The position numbers and the translations under genes were made by a program. A stretch of 64,000 bases of DNA. Origin: Sphingomonas sp. SORGH_AS_0950. GTDB lineage: Bacteria > Pseudomonadota > Alphaproteobacteria > Sphingomonadales > Sphingomonadaceae. The stretch lies in contig NZ_JAUTAE010000001.1 in assembly GCF_030818415.1 (NCBI RefSeq), positions 3,932,001-3,996,000 on the forward strand, written 5' to 3'. The notes under the pieces were generated by a model. The model saw nothing but the letters and a program-made list of their open reading frames with translations. It was not told where the DNA came from and searched no databases. Below, in pieces: positions 1-7,935 of this stretch (position 1 is its first letter; each line of letters opens with the position of its first letter).

Positions 1-351
1 CGCCGCGCCGATCGCCACCGGATCGCCTAGCGTCTCGCCCAGGCCCACCGCCTCGCCCAGCGCGGTCGAAAAGGTAATCGCATTGCCGTTCAGGCCCAGC
101 GCGAAGGGCACCGCCATCGGCACCGCCGGACGGTCGCGCCCCAAGGCGGTGGAGATGGCGAGCGGCGCGACCAGATGCGCGGCGTCGGTATGGCCATAGA
201 GCAATCGGTCGCGCACCGCCGCCCAGGTCACGTCGCGGACCAGTTCGATCTCGACCGCCTCGGCCTCGGCAAAGCCCAGTTCGCGCGCAAGGATGGGCAG
301 GGCGGCATCGACCAGCGGCAGAAAGCCGATACGGAACGTCTCGGCGGTCAT
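1..351 (-). CDS. nasS: NasS-like nitrate sensor (NrtA-type binding protein), 5' part only
   Basis: The first 117 residues are visible; the gene runs off the left edge. It begins MTAETFRIGFLPLVDAALPI and continues with a segment giving ARELGFAEAEAVEIELVRDV and later DAAHLVAPLAISTALG, which is typical of the NrtA/CmpA nitrate-bicarbonate binding-protein fold. There is no signal peptide, so it is probably cytoplasmic. In known NasST systems the NrtA-like NasS binds the antiterminator NasT until nitrate or nitrite releases it. The ATG overlaps the stop of the upstream gene (ATGA, 348-351), so the two are translationally coupled in the order nasT-nasS. A transporter subunit is the alternative, but the missing export signal and the ANTAR partner argue for the sensor. 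Confidence 0.8.
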   Translation of the reverse strand, partial: MTAETFRIGFLPLVDAALPILARELGFAEAEAVEIELVRDVTWAAVRDRLLYGHTDAAHLVAPLAISTALGRDRPAVPMAVPFALGLNGNAITFSTALGEAVGLGETLGDPVAIGAA

Positions 352-929
352 GGCAGGTCTCCCATCAACTGCTCGCTGGTCACGATCGCCTCGGCCACGT
401 CGGCGATGCGGCGGTTGGTGGTCATGGCATGGCTGCGCAGCAAGGCATAGGCGGCGGGTTCGTCCAGCCCGCGCCGCCGCATCAGGATCGCCTTGGCCCG
501 GTCGATCACCTGCCGGTCGGCGAGCGCGGTCCGCGCCTCGGCCAATTCGGTCTGGAGCCGGGAAAAGGCCTGGAAGCGACGAACGGCCAGGTCGAGGATC
601 GGCTTGATCCGCTGCTTGGCCAGGCCGTCGACGACATAGGCGGACACGCCCGCATCGACCGCCGCCATCGTCGCCTCGGGCTCCGACTGGTCGACGAACA
701 TCGCGATCGGCCGGTCGAGCGCGCGCGACATGGCGAAGAAATCCTCCAGCACGTCGCGGCTGGGATTTTCGAGGTTGATCAGGACCACCTCGGGCGCGGC
801 GCGTTCGACCTGCGCGGCCAGCGGCCCGCCGGGGTCGATCACCACCAGATCGGTCAGCCCTGCCTCGCGCAGCCCGTCCGAGATGATCGCCGCGCGCGTG
901 CTGCTGGTATCGATAATCGCGATCCGCAT
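348..929 (-). CDS. nasT: NasT-like ANTAR-domain antiterminator
   Basis: This 193-residue protein has an N-terminal receiver-like fold (about residues 1-115, starting MRIAIIDTSSTRAAI) and a C-terminal ANTAR RNA-binding domain (about 130-188, with VIDRAKAILM and RIADVAEAIV). The usual phospho-acceptor position at the end of beta-3 reads VVLINLENP, so Asp appears replaced by Asn and phosphorylation is unlikely. This suits a NasT-type protein controlled by NasS binding rather than by a kinase. ANTAR proteins bind paired hairpins in leader RNAs and prevent termination, here presumably in nitrate or nitrite assimilation genes outside the window. It is the first gene of a two-gene coupled unit with nasS. 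Confidence 0.85.
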   Translation of the reverse strand: MRIAIIDTSSTRAAIISDGLREAGLTDLVVIDPGGPLAAQVERAAPEVVLINLENPSRDVLEDFFAMSRALDRPIAMFVDQSEPEATMAAVDAGVSAYVVDGLAKQRIKPILDLAVRRFQAFSRLQTELAEARTALADRQVIDRAKAILMRRRGLDEPAAYALLRSHAMTTNRRIADVAEAIVTSEQLMGDLP

Positions 930-1020
930 GACGGCTTAGTGCCGCGTCGCCGGGCGTGCGACAAGAGGGGCAGACGCGATCCCGCGGCCACGGGCGAAAG
1001 CCGCTTGCCATCGCATATGT

Positions 1021-1032
1021 CGGACTATATCG
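1021..1032 (+). promoter_or_regulatory. Motif CGGACTATATCG shared with the TBDR upstream region
   Basis: CGGACTATATCG lies 57 bases before the first GH43 start. The near-identical CGGACTACATCG (11 of 12 bases) lies at 3331-3342, upstream of the TBDR of the same locus. Both are followed by a T-rich stretch containing TCAT. A shared promoter or activator element is an inference from this pair only. Confidence 0.3.
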
Positions 1033-1088
1033 CTGTCATCAATAGCCGGACAAAATCACGGCTTTATCATGGGAGGACGCCAAGCATC

Positions 1089-2138
1089 ATGCGCCAGCCG
1101 CGCCGATTCCGGAGCCTGTGCGCCTTGCGTCCTGCGCTGCTGGGCATGGCCCTGCTTTCGATGCCCATCGATCCCGTCGCCGCACAGGACATGGCCCTGT
1201 CGGGCGATGTGGTGCCCGCCCATGATCCGGTCCTGATCCGCGAAGGCTTGGATTATCATAGCTATTCGACCGGGCAGCGGGACCGGGTGCCGCTGGTCGC
1301 GCGGCGGTCGCGCGATCTGCGGCACTGGACCGCGTTGCCGTCGCCTTTGACTGCCATCCCCGACTGGGCGCTGGCGGCGGTGCCTGGCGCGCGCGAGATG
1401 TGGGCGCCCGACATCGCGCGGGTCGGGGGCCGCTACCGGCTTTATTACTCGGTGTCGCGCTTCGGTCGGCAGCAATCGGTGATCGGGCTGGCGACCTCTG
1501 CCACGCTCGATCCGGCGAGCCCGGCCTATGGCTGGCGCGATGAGGGGCTGGTCGTCGCGTCGAAGGCGGGCGACGCCTATAACGCGATCGATCCCGCCTT
1601 CGCCCGCGACCGGCAGGGGGGCGAGTGGCTGGCCTTTGGCAGCTTCTGGGGCGGCATCCAGCTGATCCGGCTCGACCCGCGCACCGGCAAGGCCATGCCC
1701 GGCGCGGTCCCGAAACCCATCGCACGACGCGGGCCGGGCGAAGGGGCGGGCGGCGCGAATGCGATCGAGGCGCCGTTCATCGTCGATTATGGCGGCTGGT
1801 ACTGGCTGATCGTCTCGTTCGACCTATGCTGTCGCGGCGTGAAGAGCAGCTATCATCTGGCGGTCGGGCGGTCGCGCGCGATCGAGGGGCCCTATGTCGA
1901 CCGCGCCGGGCGCGCGATGCTGGATGGCGGCGGGACGGTGCTGTTGCAGGCGGATGCGGCGGGGCGCGACCGGTTTCGCGGGCCGGGCCATGCCGGTGTC
2001 CTGCACGATCGCGGCGGCCGCGACTATCTGATCCATCATGCCTATGACGCGGCGGCGGGGGGAGCCCCCACGCTGCGCATCGCCCGGTTGCGCTGGGACG
2101 CGGCGGGCTGGCCCTTCATCGGAAAGGAAAACCCATGA
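1089..2138 (+). CDS. GH43 family glycosidase, endo-arabinanase-like, secreted
   Basis: A 349-residue protein with a basic N-terminus and hydrophobic stretch ending near PVAAQ (residues 29-33), consistent with export. The GH43 five-bladed propeller acids are visible: base Asp46 in AHDPVLIREG, pKa-modulating Asp168 in NAIDPAF and acid Glu227 in NAIEAPFIV. GH43 enzymes hydrolyse arabinan or arabinosyl and xylosyl side chains with inversion; the SYSTG and CCRGVKSSYHL segments recall the endo-1,5-alpha-arabinanase branch. ATG 1089 was chosen because a GGGAGG sequence (1071-1076) precedes it and the signal peptide starts there; the open frame extends further upstream but only antisense to nasT. The stop overlaps the next GH43 start. 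Substrate is inferred; arabinan or arabinosylated xyloglucan are both possible. Confidence 0.85.
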   Translation: MRQPRRFRSLCALRPALLGMALLSMPIDPVAAQDMALSGDVVPAHDPVLIREGLDYHSYSTGQRDRVPLVARRSRDLRHWTALPSPLTAIPDWALAAVPGAREMWAPDIARVGGRYRLYYSVSRFGRQQSVIGLATSATLDPASPAYGWRDEGLVVASKAGDAYNAIDPAFARDRQGGEWLAFGSFWGGIQLIRLDPRTGKAMPGAVPKPIARRGPGEGAGGANAIEAPFIVDYGGWYWLIVSFDLCCRGVKSSYHLAVGRSRAIEGPYVDRAGRAMLDGGGTVLLQADAAGRDRFRGPGHAGVLHDRGGRDYLIHHAYDAAAGGAPTLRIARLRWDAAGWPFIGKENP

Positions 2139-3175
2139 CCCAGATCGAGATGACCCGGCGCGCTCTGGTCGCGGGGGGCGCCGCGCTGGCCGCCGCGCCG
2201 CTTCTGGCGCGGGCCGGTGCCGCCGGGGGCGAGCGGGTGCGCAATCCGTTGATCCGCCAGCGCGCCGATGCGCAGATCGCGCTTCAGGACGATGGGCTCT
2301 ACACCTTCATGGCCTCGGTCCCCGAATATGACCGGGTGGTGCTGCGCCGGGCAAAGACCATCGCCGGGCTGGCGACCGCGCCCGAAACGGTGCTCTGGCG
2401 GCGGCCCGCATCGGGTCGGATGGCGGGGCATATCTGGGCGCCCGAAATCCATCGGATCGATGGCCGCTGGTATGTCTATGTCGCGGCGGGTGACGGCGGC
2501 GACGTGTTCCATATCCGCACCTATGTCCTGCAATGCGACGGTGCGGACCCGGTGACCGGCCGCTGGTCGGTGCTCGGCCAGCTGGAGACGCCGTGGGATA
2601 CGTTCACGCTCGATTCGACCAGCTTCGTCCATCGCGGCACCCGCTATCTGGCCTGGGCGCAGAAGGAGCCGGGGATCGACACCAATTCCAACCTGTATCT
2701 GGCGCCGATGGCGACGCCGACCACGCTGGCGGCGCGGCCGACCCGGCTGACCGTGCCGACGCTGCCTTGGGAGATACAGGGGTTCAAGGTGGCCGAGGGG
2801 CCCGCGCCGCTGATCCGCAACGGCCGCATCTTCATGACCTATTCGGCCAGCGCCACCGATGCGCGCTATTGCATGGGCATGCTGACCGCGCGCGACGATG
2901 CCGACTTGATGGACCCCGCCGCCTGGACCAAGTCGCCCGAGCCGGTGTTCCGCACCGACGCCGCGCGCCACATCTATGGTCCCGGCCACAACAGCTTCAC
3001 CGTCGACCGGGCGGGGGGCGATGTGCTCGTCTATCACGCGCGCGATTATGAGAAGATCAGCGGCGATCCCCTCTACGATCCCAATCGCGATACGCGCGTC
3101 CAGCGTTTCGGCTATCGCGCCGATGGGACGCCCGATTTCGGACGGCCGCTGGTCAATGGTCCGACCTTGGTATGA
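2135..3175 (+). CDS. GH43 family glycosidase, exo-arabinofuranosidase-like, Tat signal
   Basis: A 346-residue protein with a twin-arginine signal (MTRRALVAGG at residues 6-15, cleavage near ARA). Propeller motifs include HIWAPEIHRIDGRWY, candidate pKa-modulator Asp160 in FTLDSTSF and candidate acid Glu221 in KVAEGPAP; Asp46 in RADAQI is the likely base. This layout resembles the exo-1,5-alpha-L-arabinofuranosidase branch of GH43 (subfamily 26-like). Its ATG overlaps the stop of the upstream GH43 (ATGA at 2135-2138), so the two enzymes are made together. An endo-acting and an exo-acting arabinosidase side by side would degrade arabinan or release arabinose side chains in the periplasm. Substrate is inferred from family only. 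Confidence 0.85.
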   Translation: MTQIEMTRRALVAGGAALAAAPLLARAGAAGGERVRNPLIRQRADAQIALQDDGLYTFMASVPEYDRVVLRRAKTIAGLATAPETVLWRRPASGRMAGHIWAPEIHRIDGRWYVYVAAGDGGDVFHIRTYVLQCDGADPVTGRWSVLGQLETPWDTFTLDSTSFVHRGTRYLAWAQKEPGIDTNSNLYLAPMATPTTLAARPTRLTVPTLPWEIQGFKVAEGPAPLIRNGRIFMTYSASATDARYCMGMLTARDDADLMDPAAWTKSPEPVFRTDAARHIYGPGHNSFTVDRAGGDVLVYHARDYEKISGDPLYDPNRDTRVQRFGYRADGTPDFGRPLVNGPTLV

Positions 3176-3208
3176 TTCGGGTCATTAAGACCGACAAGTC
3201 AGGCCAGT

Positions 3209-3239
3209 GTCCGCCTTTCCGGGTTTCGCCTGGGCGGAC
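3209..3239 (+). terminator. Possible weak terminator after the GH43 pair
   Basis: GTCCGCC (3209-3215) can pair with GGCGGAC (3233-3239) downstream of the second GH43 stop. There is no real T-run after the stem, so Rho-independent function is doubtful. Confidence 0.3.
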
Positions 3240-3330
3240 TTGAACTAGTGGCGACGGATCAATCGCATGAGCGATTGTTCGCGCTAACATGCCGTTGCCC
3301 TCCTTGTGCCCTGGTGTTGCGGAAAATCAA

Positions 3331-3342
3331 CGGACTACATCG
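3331..3342 (+). promoter_or_regulatory. Motif CGGACTACATCG, second copy
   Basis: Matches the 1021-1032 sequence at 11 of 12 positions and lies 105 bases before the TBDR start. The rest of the 3176-3446 gap holds AT-richer sequence but no gene. A common regulatory site for the GH43 pair and the TBDR is inferred. Confidence 0.3.
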
Positions 3343-3446
3343 TCTTTCATAATTCGTTCATCAACGGCTTGACGATCACGAAGGATAGTCAGACAAATGC
3401 TCCCGAAGGTGACACCGAAAACTCGGGTCCGATGAGGGGAGAGGTT

Positions 3447-6356
3447 ATGAAGCATCACATTCTGCTGCTGTCGGTCGCACCGATCGCGCTGCTGGCGGCG
3501 CCCGCCCAGGCGCAGACCGCCGCACCCGCGACCAAGGCCCAGACGACCGATCCCAACGCCCCGGTCGAGGCGCAGACCGCCGTCGGGATCGAGCAGGATC
3601 TTTCCGAAGTCCCCAATCGCAGCCCGGTCCAGGCCTCGACCACCGGCCTGGAGGACGATCAGGCCGATCCCCGCGACATCGTCGTCACCGGCTACCGCGC
3701 CAGCCTGGGCAGCGCGCAGGCGATCAAGCGCAACTCGGATGCGATCCTCGACGCCATCGTGGCGCAGGACATCGGCAAGTTGCCCGACAATACGGCGGCC
3801 GAATCGCTGGCGCGCGTGACCGGCATCCAGGTCAGCCGGTACAGCGACGAAGTGACCCAGGTGCTGGTCCGCGGCCTGCCCGACGTAGCGACGACCTTCA
3901 ACGGCCGCGACATCTTCACCGCCGAAGGCAGGCGGGTTGCGCTCCAGGATTTTCCGGCGGGCGCGCTGGCGGGTCTGGAAGTCTACAAGTCGGGGACAGC
4001 CGATCTGCTCGAGCCGGGGCTGGCGGGCCTCATCAACGTGCGGTCGCGCCGCCCCTTCGACTTCGAAAAGGGGCTGACCGTCGCGGGCGGCGTGCGCGGA
4101 ACCTATAACGACCAGACCAAGAAGTTCGACCCGCTGGGGAATCTGCAGATCAGCCAGCGGGCGGATACCGCGATCGGCGAGATCGGCTGGCTCATCAACG
4201 CCGCCTATACCCAGGCCCAGTATCGCAACGCGGTGCGCTGGGGCGAGAACAACTCGGCAAAACCGTCGGACGGCGTGACCGTCCTTCCGAGTTCGGTCGG
4301 GCGCAATTTCGAGATTCCGACGGCGATCGGGGTGTATAATGACAGCGGCAAACGCTGGCGCCCCGCTGTCAACGCCAGTGTGCAGTGGCGTCCGGCCCAC
4401 AATCTCGAACTTTATTATGATTTCCTTTACCAAAGCTATCGTGGCGAGATCGCGAATGACTGGCTCCGCGTCCCGCTGCTCGACAGCAATCCGACACTCA
4501 GCAACATCGTGCTTCGCCCTGGCCAGTCGGCACAGGTTGACAGCCTGACGAAGACCGGGGGCTTCCGTCCCGAAGCCTATCGCAGCACGGTCAAGGGATA
4601 TACCGATACCTATCAGGTCGCAGGCGGAGCGAAATGGGATATTGGCCGGGCGCATCTGTCGACCGATCTGGCCTATACGACGTCGCAATATGGCTCGGAT
4701 GAGTGGAGCTTCGACACGGCATTTGCCAAGTCGCCGACCGCTGATGTCCGCTTCTTCGTCAATGACGGCATTTCGTTCGATCTGCCGGGCTTCGACGCCA
4801 CCAATCCCGCCAACTATATCTGGCGCGGATATTTCGAAGCCACTTACCGGGTGAAGGGGAAGGGGTGGCAATGGCGCACGGATCTGGACCTGGAAACGGA
4901 TGTGTCGCTGTTTCCCCGGCTGCAATTCGGTTTCCGTTGGACGGATCGCGATGCGTCGCTGCGTCGGGGCAATCGTTATGCCTCGACCGAACCGCTCGCC
5001 ATCGGGCTGGCCGACACCCCGACAGGCGATCTGGCGTTGACCCAGAACGCCTTTCGTGGGGACCAGGGTTTCACCAGTTGGCTGATGCCGACGCGCGAGG
5101 GGATCGCCGGCAATGCCGCCCGGTTACGGCAATTCTCCTTTGAAGCCCTTCAACGGCTGGTCGCCGGAAACCCCGATAATACCGGCTATCGCGATGCGTT
5201 GAACCGCTTTGCGACGCCGGAAGTCCAACTCGATCCGTTGCAGGCCTTTCTGGCGGATGAGCAGACCTATAGCTTCTATGGGCAGGCCAAATATGAATTC
5301 TATCTGGGTTCGGTCCGCTTCGACGGCCTGATCGGCACGCGCATCGTCAATACGGTGGGATCCTATCGCGGTGTGTCCAGCGTCGAGTTCAATGGCGTTC
5401 GGCGCAGCGAACCGCGTTCGACCCGTGCCAACTATGTCGACGTCCTACCCAATGTCTCGCTGCGCATTCGTCCCGACGACAAGCTGCAAATCCGTTTCGG
5501 CATCACCAAGACGCGGACCAAGCCCGAATTCGGACAACTTAACCCGGCGATCAACATCACGCAGAATACGGCTGCGGTGGTGCCGGGCGCGGTGGAGGAT
5601 ACGCGGTTCGGTCCGGGGTTGCGCGGACGGCCTGATGCCTATGGCAGTGGCGGCAATCCCGGCCTGCAGCCCCTGACCTCGACCAATTACGACATGTCGG
5701 TCGAATATTATTTCTCGCCGACCGCGTCGGTTACGGCAGCGGTCTTCTATCGCGATCTCAACGGCTTCATCAGCAATTATACCAATCGCGTGATCGATCC
5801 GGTCTACGGCCTGCTGGAAATCTCGCGTCCGGAAAATGCAGGCGCGGGCCGGATCAAGGGCATCGAAGTGGGCGGCCAGACCTTCTTCGACTTCCTGCCG
5901 GGACTGTGGAGCGGGTTCGGCATCCAGGCCAATATGACGTATCTCGACGGCAAGCAGCGTTATCCCGCCAATCTGTTCGTCTCGACGGGCGGGACGACGC
6001 AGCCGCCTTTCGTCGCCATCCCCAATCTGTCCAAATGGACCTACAACATCGCTCTCTTCTATGAAAAGGGGGATGTCTCCACCCGCTTGTCCTTCAACAA
6101 TCGGGACGCGTTCCTGAACGGGAATTTCTTCACCGCGGACGGTATCTATCAGGGGGAAGGGACGACGCGGATTCAGCGCCTGGACTTCGGGTTCAACTAT
6201 AACATCACCAAGGAAATCACGATCGCGTTCGATGTCGCGAACCTGCTGGCCAAACCCTTCAACAATTATCGCCAATATGGCGAGGGACTGGTCTATCCGC
6301 GCGATGTGCGCGACGAAGGCCGCTATTATGGCGTAGGCGTCCGCTTCCGCTTCTGA
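3447..6356 (+). CDS. TonB-dependent receptor (carbohydrate-type)
   Basis: A 969-residue outer-membrane receptor. Residues 1-23 form a signal peptide (MKHHILLLSVAPIALLAAPA...QAQ). DIVVTGYR at 77-84 is the TonB-box-like start of the mature interaction region. The plug follows, with IKRNSDAILDAIVAQDIGKLPD and VLVRGLP, and the 22-strand barrel ends in the classic terminal aromatic (VRFRF). This plug signature is common in sphingomonad and Caulobacter oligosaccharide receptors. ATG 3447 has GGGGAGAGG just upstream and directly precedes the signal peptide; the frame opens 47 codons earlier without an export signal. It sits between GH43 and GH1/GH9 genes and probably imports hemicellulose oligosaccharides using TonB energy. 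Confidence 0.9.
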   Translation: MKHHILLLSVAPIALLAAPAQAQTAAPATKAQTTDPNAPVEAQTAVGIEQDLSEVPNRSPVQASTTGLEDDQADPRDIVVTGYRASLGSAQAIKRNSDAILDAIVAQDIGKLPDNTAAESLARVTGIQVSRYSDEVTQVLVRGLPDVATTFNGRDIFTAEGRRVALQDFPAGALAGLEVYKSGTADLLEPGLAGLINVRSRRPFDFEKGLTVAGGVRGTYNDQTKKFDPLGNLQISQRADTAIGEIGWLINAAYTQAQYRNAVRWGENNSAKPSDGVTVLPSSVGRNFEIPTAIGVYNDSGKRWRPAVNASVQWRPAHNLELYYDFLYQSYRGEIANDWLRVPLLDSNPTLSNIVLRPGQSAQVDSLTKTGGFRPEAYRSTVKGYTDTYQVAGGAKWDIGRAHLSTDLAYTTSQYGSDEWSFDTAFAKSPTADVRFFVNDGISFDLPGFDATNPANYIWRGYFEATYRVKGKGWQWRTDLDLETDVSLFPRLQFGFRWTDRDASLRRGNRYASTEPLAIGLADTPTGDLALTQNAFRGDQGFTSWLMPTREGIAGNAARLRQFSFEALQRLVAGNPDNTGYRDALNRFATPEVQLDPLQAFLADEQTYSFYGQAKYEFYLGSVRFDGLIGTRIVNTVGSYRGVSSVEFNGVRRSEPRSTRANYVDVLPNVSLRIRPDDKLQIRFGITKTRTKPEFGQLNPAINITQNTAAVVPGAVEDTRFGPGLRGRPDAYGSGGNPGLQPLTSTNYDMSVEYYFSPTASVTAAVFYRDLNGFISNYTNRVIDPVYGLLEISRPENAGAGRIKGIEVGGQTFFDFLPGLWSGFGIQANMTYLDGKQRYPANLFVSTGGTTQPPFVAIPNLSKWTYNIALFYEKGDVSTRLSFNNRDAFLNGNFFTADGIYQGEGTTRIQRLDFGFNYNITKEITIAFDVANLLAKPFNNYRQYGEGLVYPRDVRDEGRYYGVGVRFRF

Positions 6357-6385
6357 CAGCCGACCCGCCTGGCCGACAGGCATGG

Positions 6386-6421
6386 AAAACCCCGCCGATC
6401 GGCCGATCGGCGGGGTTTTTT
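6386..6421. terminator. Bidirectional Rho-independent terminator
   Basis: A perfect 34-base palindrome (arms 6386-6402 and 6403-6419, each with CCCCGCCGATCGG flanked by A4 or T4) followed by two more T. It lies between the convergent TBDR and GH1 genes and gives a U-tract in both directions. Confidence 0.9.
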
Positions 6422-6436
6422 GTCATGTGGGAAGGA

Positions 6437-7879
6437 TCAGACTAGCGCGTTGCGGCGGATCAGTTCCTTGTACCAGCGCGCGGACAGCTTGGGGGTGCGC
6501 TTTTGGGTGGCGAAGTCGACATAATGGATGCCGAACCGCTTGCCATAGCCGTCGGCCCATTCGAAATTGTCCATCAGGCTCCAGAGGAAATAGCCCTTGA
6601 GCGGGAATCCCTCGGCCGCCGCGCGGCGGAACTGGCCCAGATAGTTGCGCAGATACATGATCCGGTCGCCGTCATCGACCGTGCCGGTGCCGTTCAGCAC
6701 GTCATCGGCCGAAGTGCCGTTTTCGGAGATGTAGATCGCCTTGGGCTTCCACAGCTCGCTGGCCGCGCGGACGCCCCAATAGGCGGCCTCGGGCCCGACA
6801 TAGAGCCAGGGCGAGGCCATGCGCGGCGACTGCGGCAGATGGGGCAGGGGGACGTAGCCGCGCGGATCGCTCGCATCGGCCTTCACGAAGGTCGGCGTGT
6901 AGATGTTGAGCGCGACGAAATCGAGCGGGCTGCCGATCGCGGCCATGTCGCCCGCCTGCACCTTGGGCGCATCCGCCCCGGCCGAGGCGAGATAGCTGTC
7001 GATATAGCGGCCTTCCATGACGGCGGTCAGGAACATCGCATTCTCGTCGCGCATCGCCTTCTTGGTCGCCTCGATATGCTCGGGCGTCTCGATGACGGGG
7101 ACGAAGATGCTGGCATTGTCGGCGATGCCGACCTCGGTCCCCGCCTTGGCATGGGCGCGGATCGCCTGCACGCCCAGGCCGTGCGCCAGGACGCCGTGAT
7201 GGCGGACCTGGTTCACCTGTGCGGGGGGTAGCTTCAGGCCCGGCGCGTGGATGCCGACCATATGGCCCAGATCGGTGAAGCAGCGCAGCTCGTTGACCGT
7301 CATGAAGCGGTGGACGCGGTCGGACAGCTTGCCCGCCATGAAGCCCGCATAGTCCGCGAACGCCTTGGCCGTGTCGCGATTCTGCCAGCCGCCGGGCAGC
7401 GCCTGGGGCAGGTCCCAGTGGAACATGGTGACATTGGGCTGGATGCCCGCCGCCAGCAGCGCGTCGATGACGCGGTTATAATAGTCGAGGCCCTTCTGGT
7501 TGACCTTGCCGCGCCCCTCGGGGAAGATGCGCGACCAGGCGATCGACATGCGATAGGCCTTCACGCCCAGATCGCTGAGCAGCGCGATGTCGTCCTTGTA
7601 GCGGTGATAGCTGTCGCAGGCGACGTCGCCGGTGTCGCCATTGGCGACCTTGCCCGGCGTGTGCGAGAACACGTCCCAGTTGGTCGGCCCACGTCCATCC
7701 TCCTTGACCGCACCCTCGATCTGATAGGCGGCGGTGGCGCAGCCCCAGAGGAAGTCCTTGGGAAAGCTCAGATCGGCGGTCTGCGCGGCGGCGCGTGCGG
7801 CGGCCAGCGTGCCGCCGCCGGTGGCGAGCGCGGCACCGCCCATCGCCATGCCGGTCTTCATGAAATCACGACGATCCAT
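6437..7879 (-). CDS. GH1 beta-glucosidase, Tat-exported
   Basis: A 480-residue GH1 (beta/alpha)8 enzyme with a twin-arginine signal (RRDFMKTG, residues 3-10, cleavage near ARAAAQ). GH1 hallmarks include FLWGCATAAYQIEGA (43-57), HWDLPQAL (154-161) and nucleophile Glu386 in YISENGTS. The acid/base motif, normally T-x-NEP, reads TVNEL here: Glu197 is kept but the next Pro is Leu198. GH1 enzymes remove terminal beta-glucose from cello- or xylogluco-oligosaccharides. It is the last gene of the halogenase-GH9 operon, 56 bases after GH9, with AAGGAC before the ATG. It ends at the palindromic terminator shared with the TBDR. Tat export is unusual for GH1 enzymes but in keeping with the other Tat-exported enzymes here. 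Confidence 0.92.
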   Translation of the reverse strand: MDRRDFMKTGMAMGGAALATGGGTLAAARAAAQTADLSFPKDFLWGCATAAYQIEGAVKEDGRGPTNWDVFSHTPGKVANGDTGDVACDSYHRYKDDIALLSDLGVKAYRMSIAWSRIFPEGRGKVNQKGLDYYNRVIDALLAAGIQPNVTMFHWDLPQALPGGWQNRDTAKAFADYAGFMAGKLSDRVHRFMTVNELRCFTDLGHMVGIHAPGLKLPPAQVNQVRHHGVLAHGLGVQAIRAHAKAGTEVGIADNASIFVPVIETPEHIEATKKAMRDENAMFLTAVMEGRYIDSYLASAGADAPKVQAGDMAAIGSPLDFVALNIYTPTFVKADASDPRGYVPLPHLPQSPRMASPWLYVGPEAAYWGVRAASELWKPKAIYISENGTSADDVLNGTGTVDDGDRIMYLRNYLGQFRRAAAEGFPLKGYFLWSLMDNFEWADGYGKRFGIHYVDFATQKRTPKLSARWYKELIRRNALV

Positions 7880-7935
7880 CGAATGTCCTTTTGTCCTGAA
7901 AGCGAATTTTGCAGAAACTTGGTGAACCCGGGCTG

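Noticed and set aside
429..1088. Upstream extension of the first GH43 frame by 220 codons
   Set aside because: It is antisense to nasT, lacks a signal peptide and family sequence; the ribosome-binding site and signal are at 1089.
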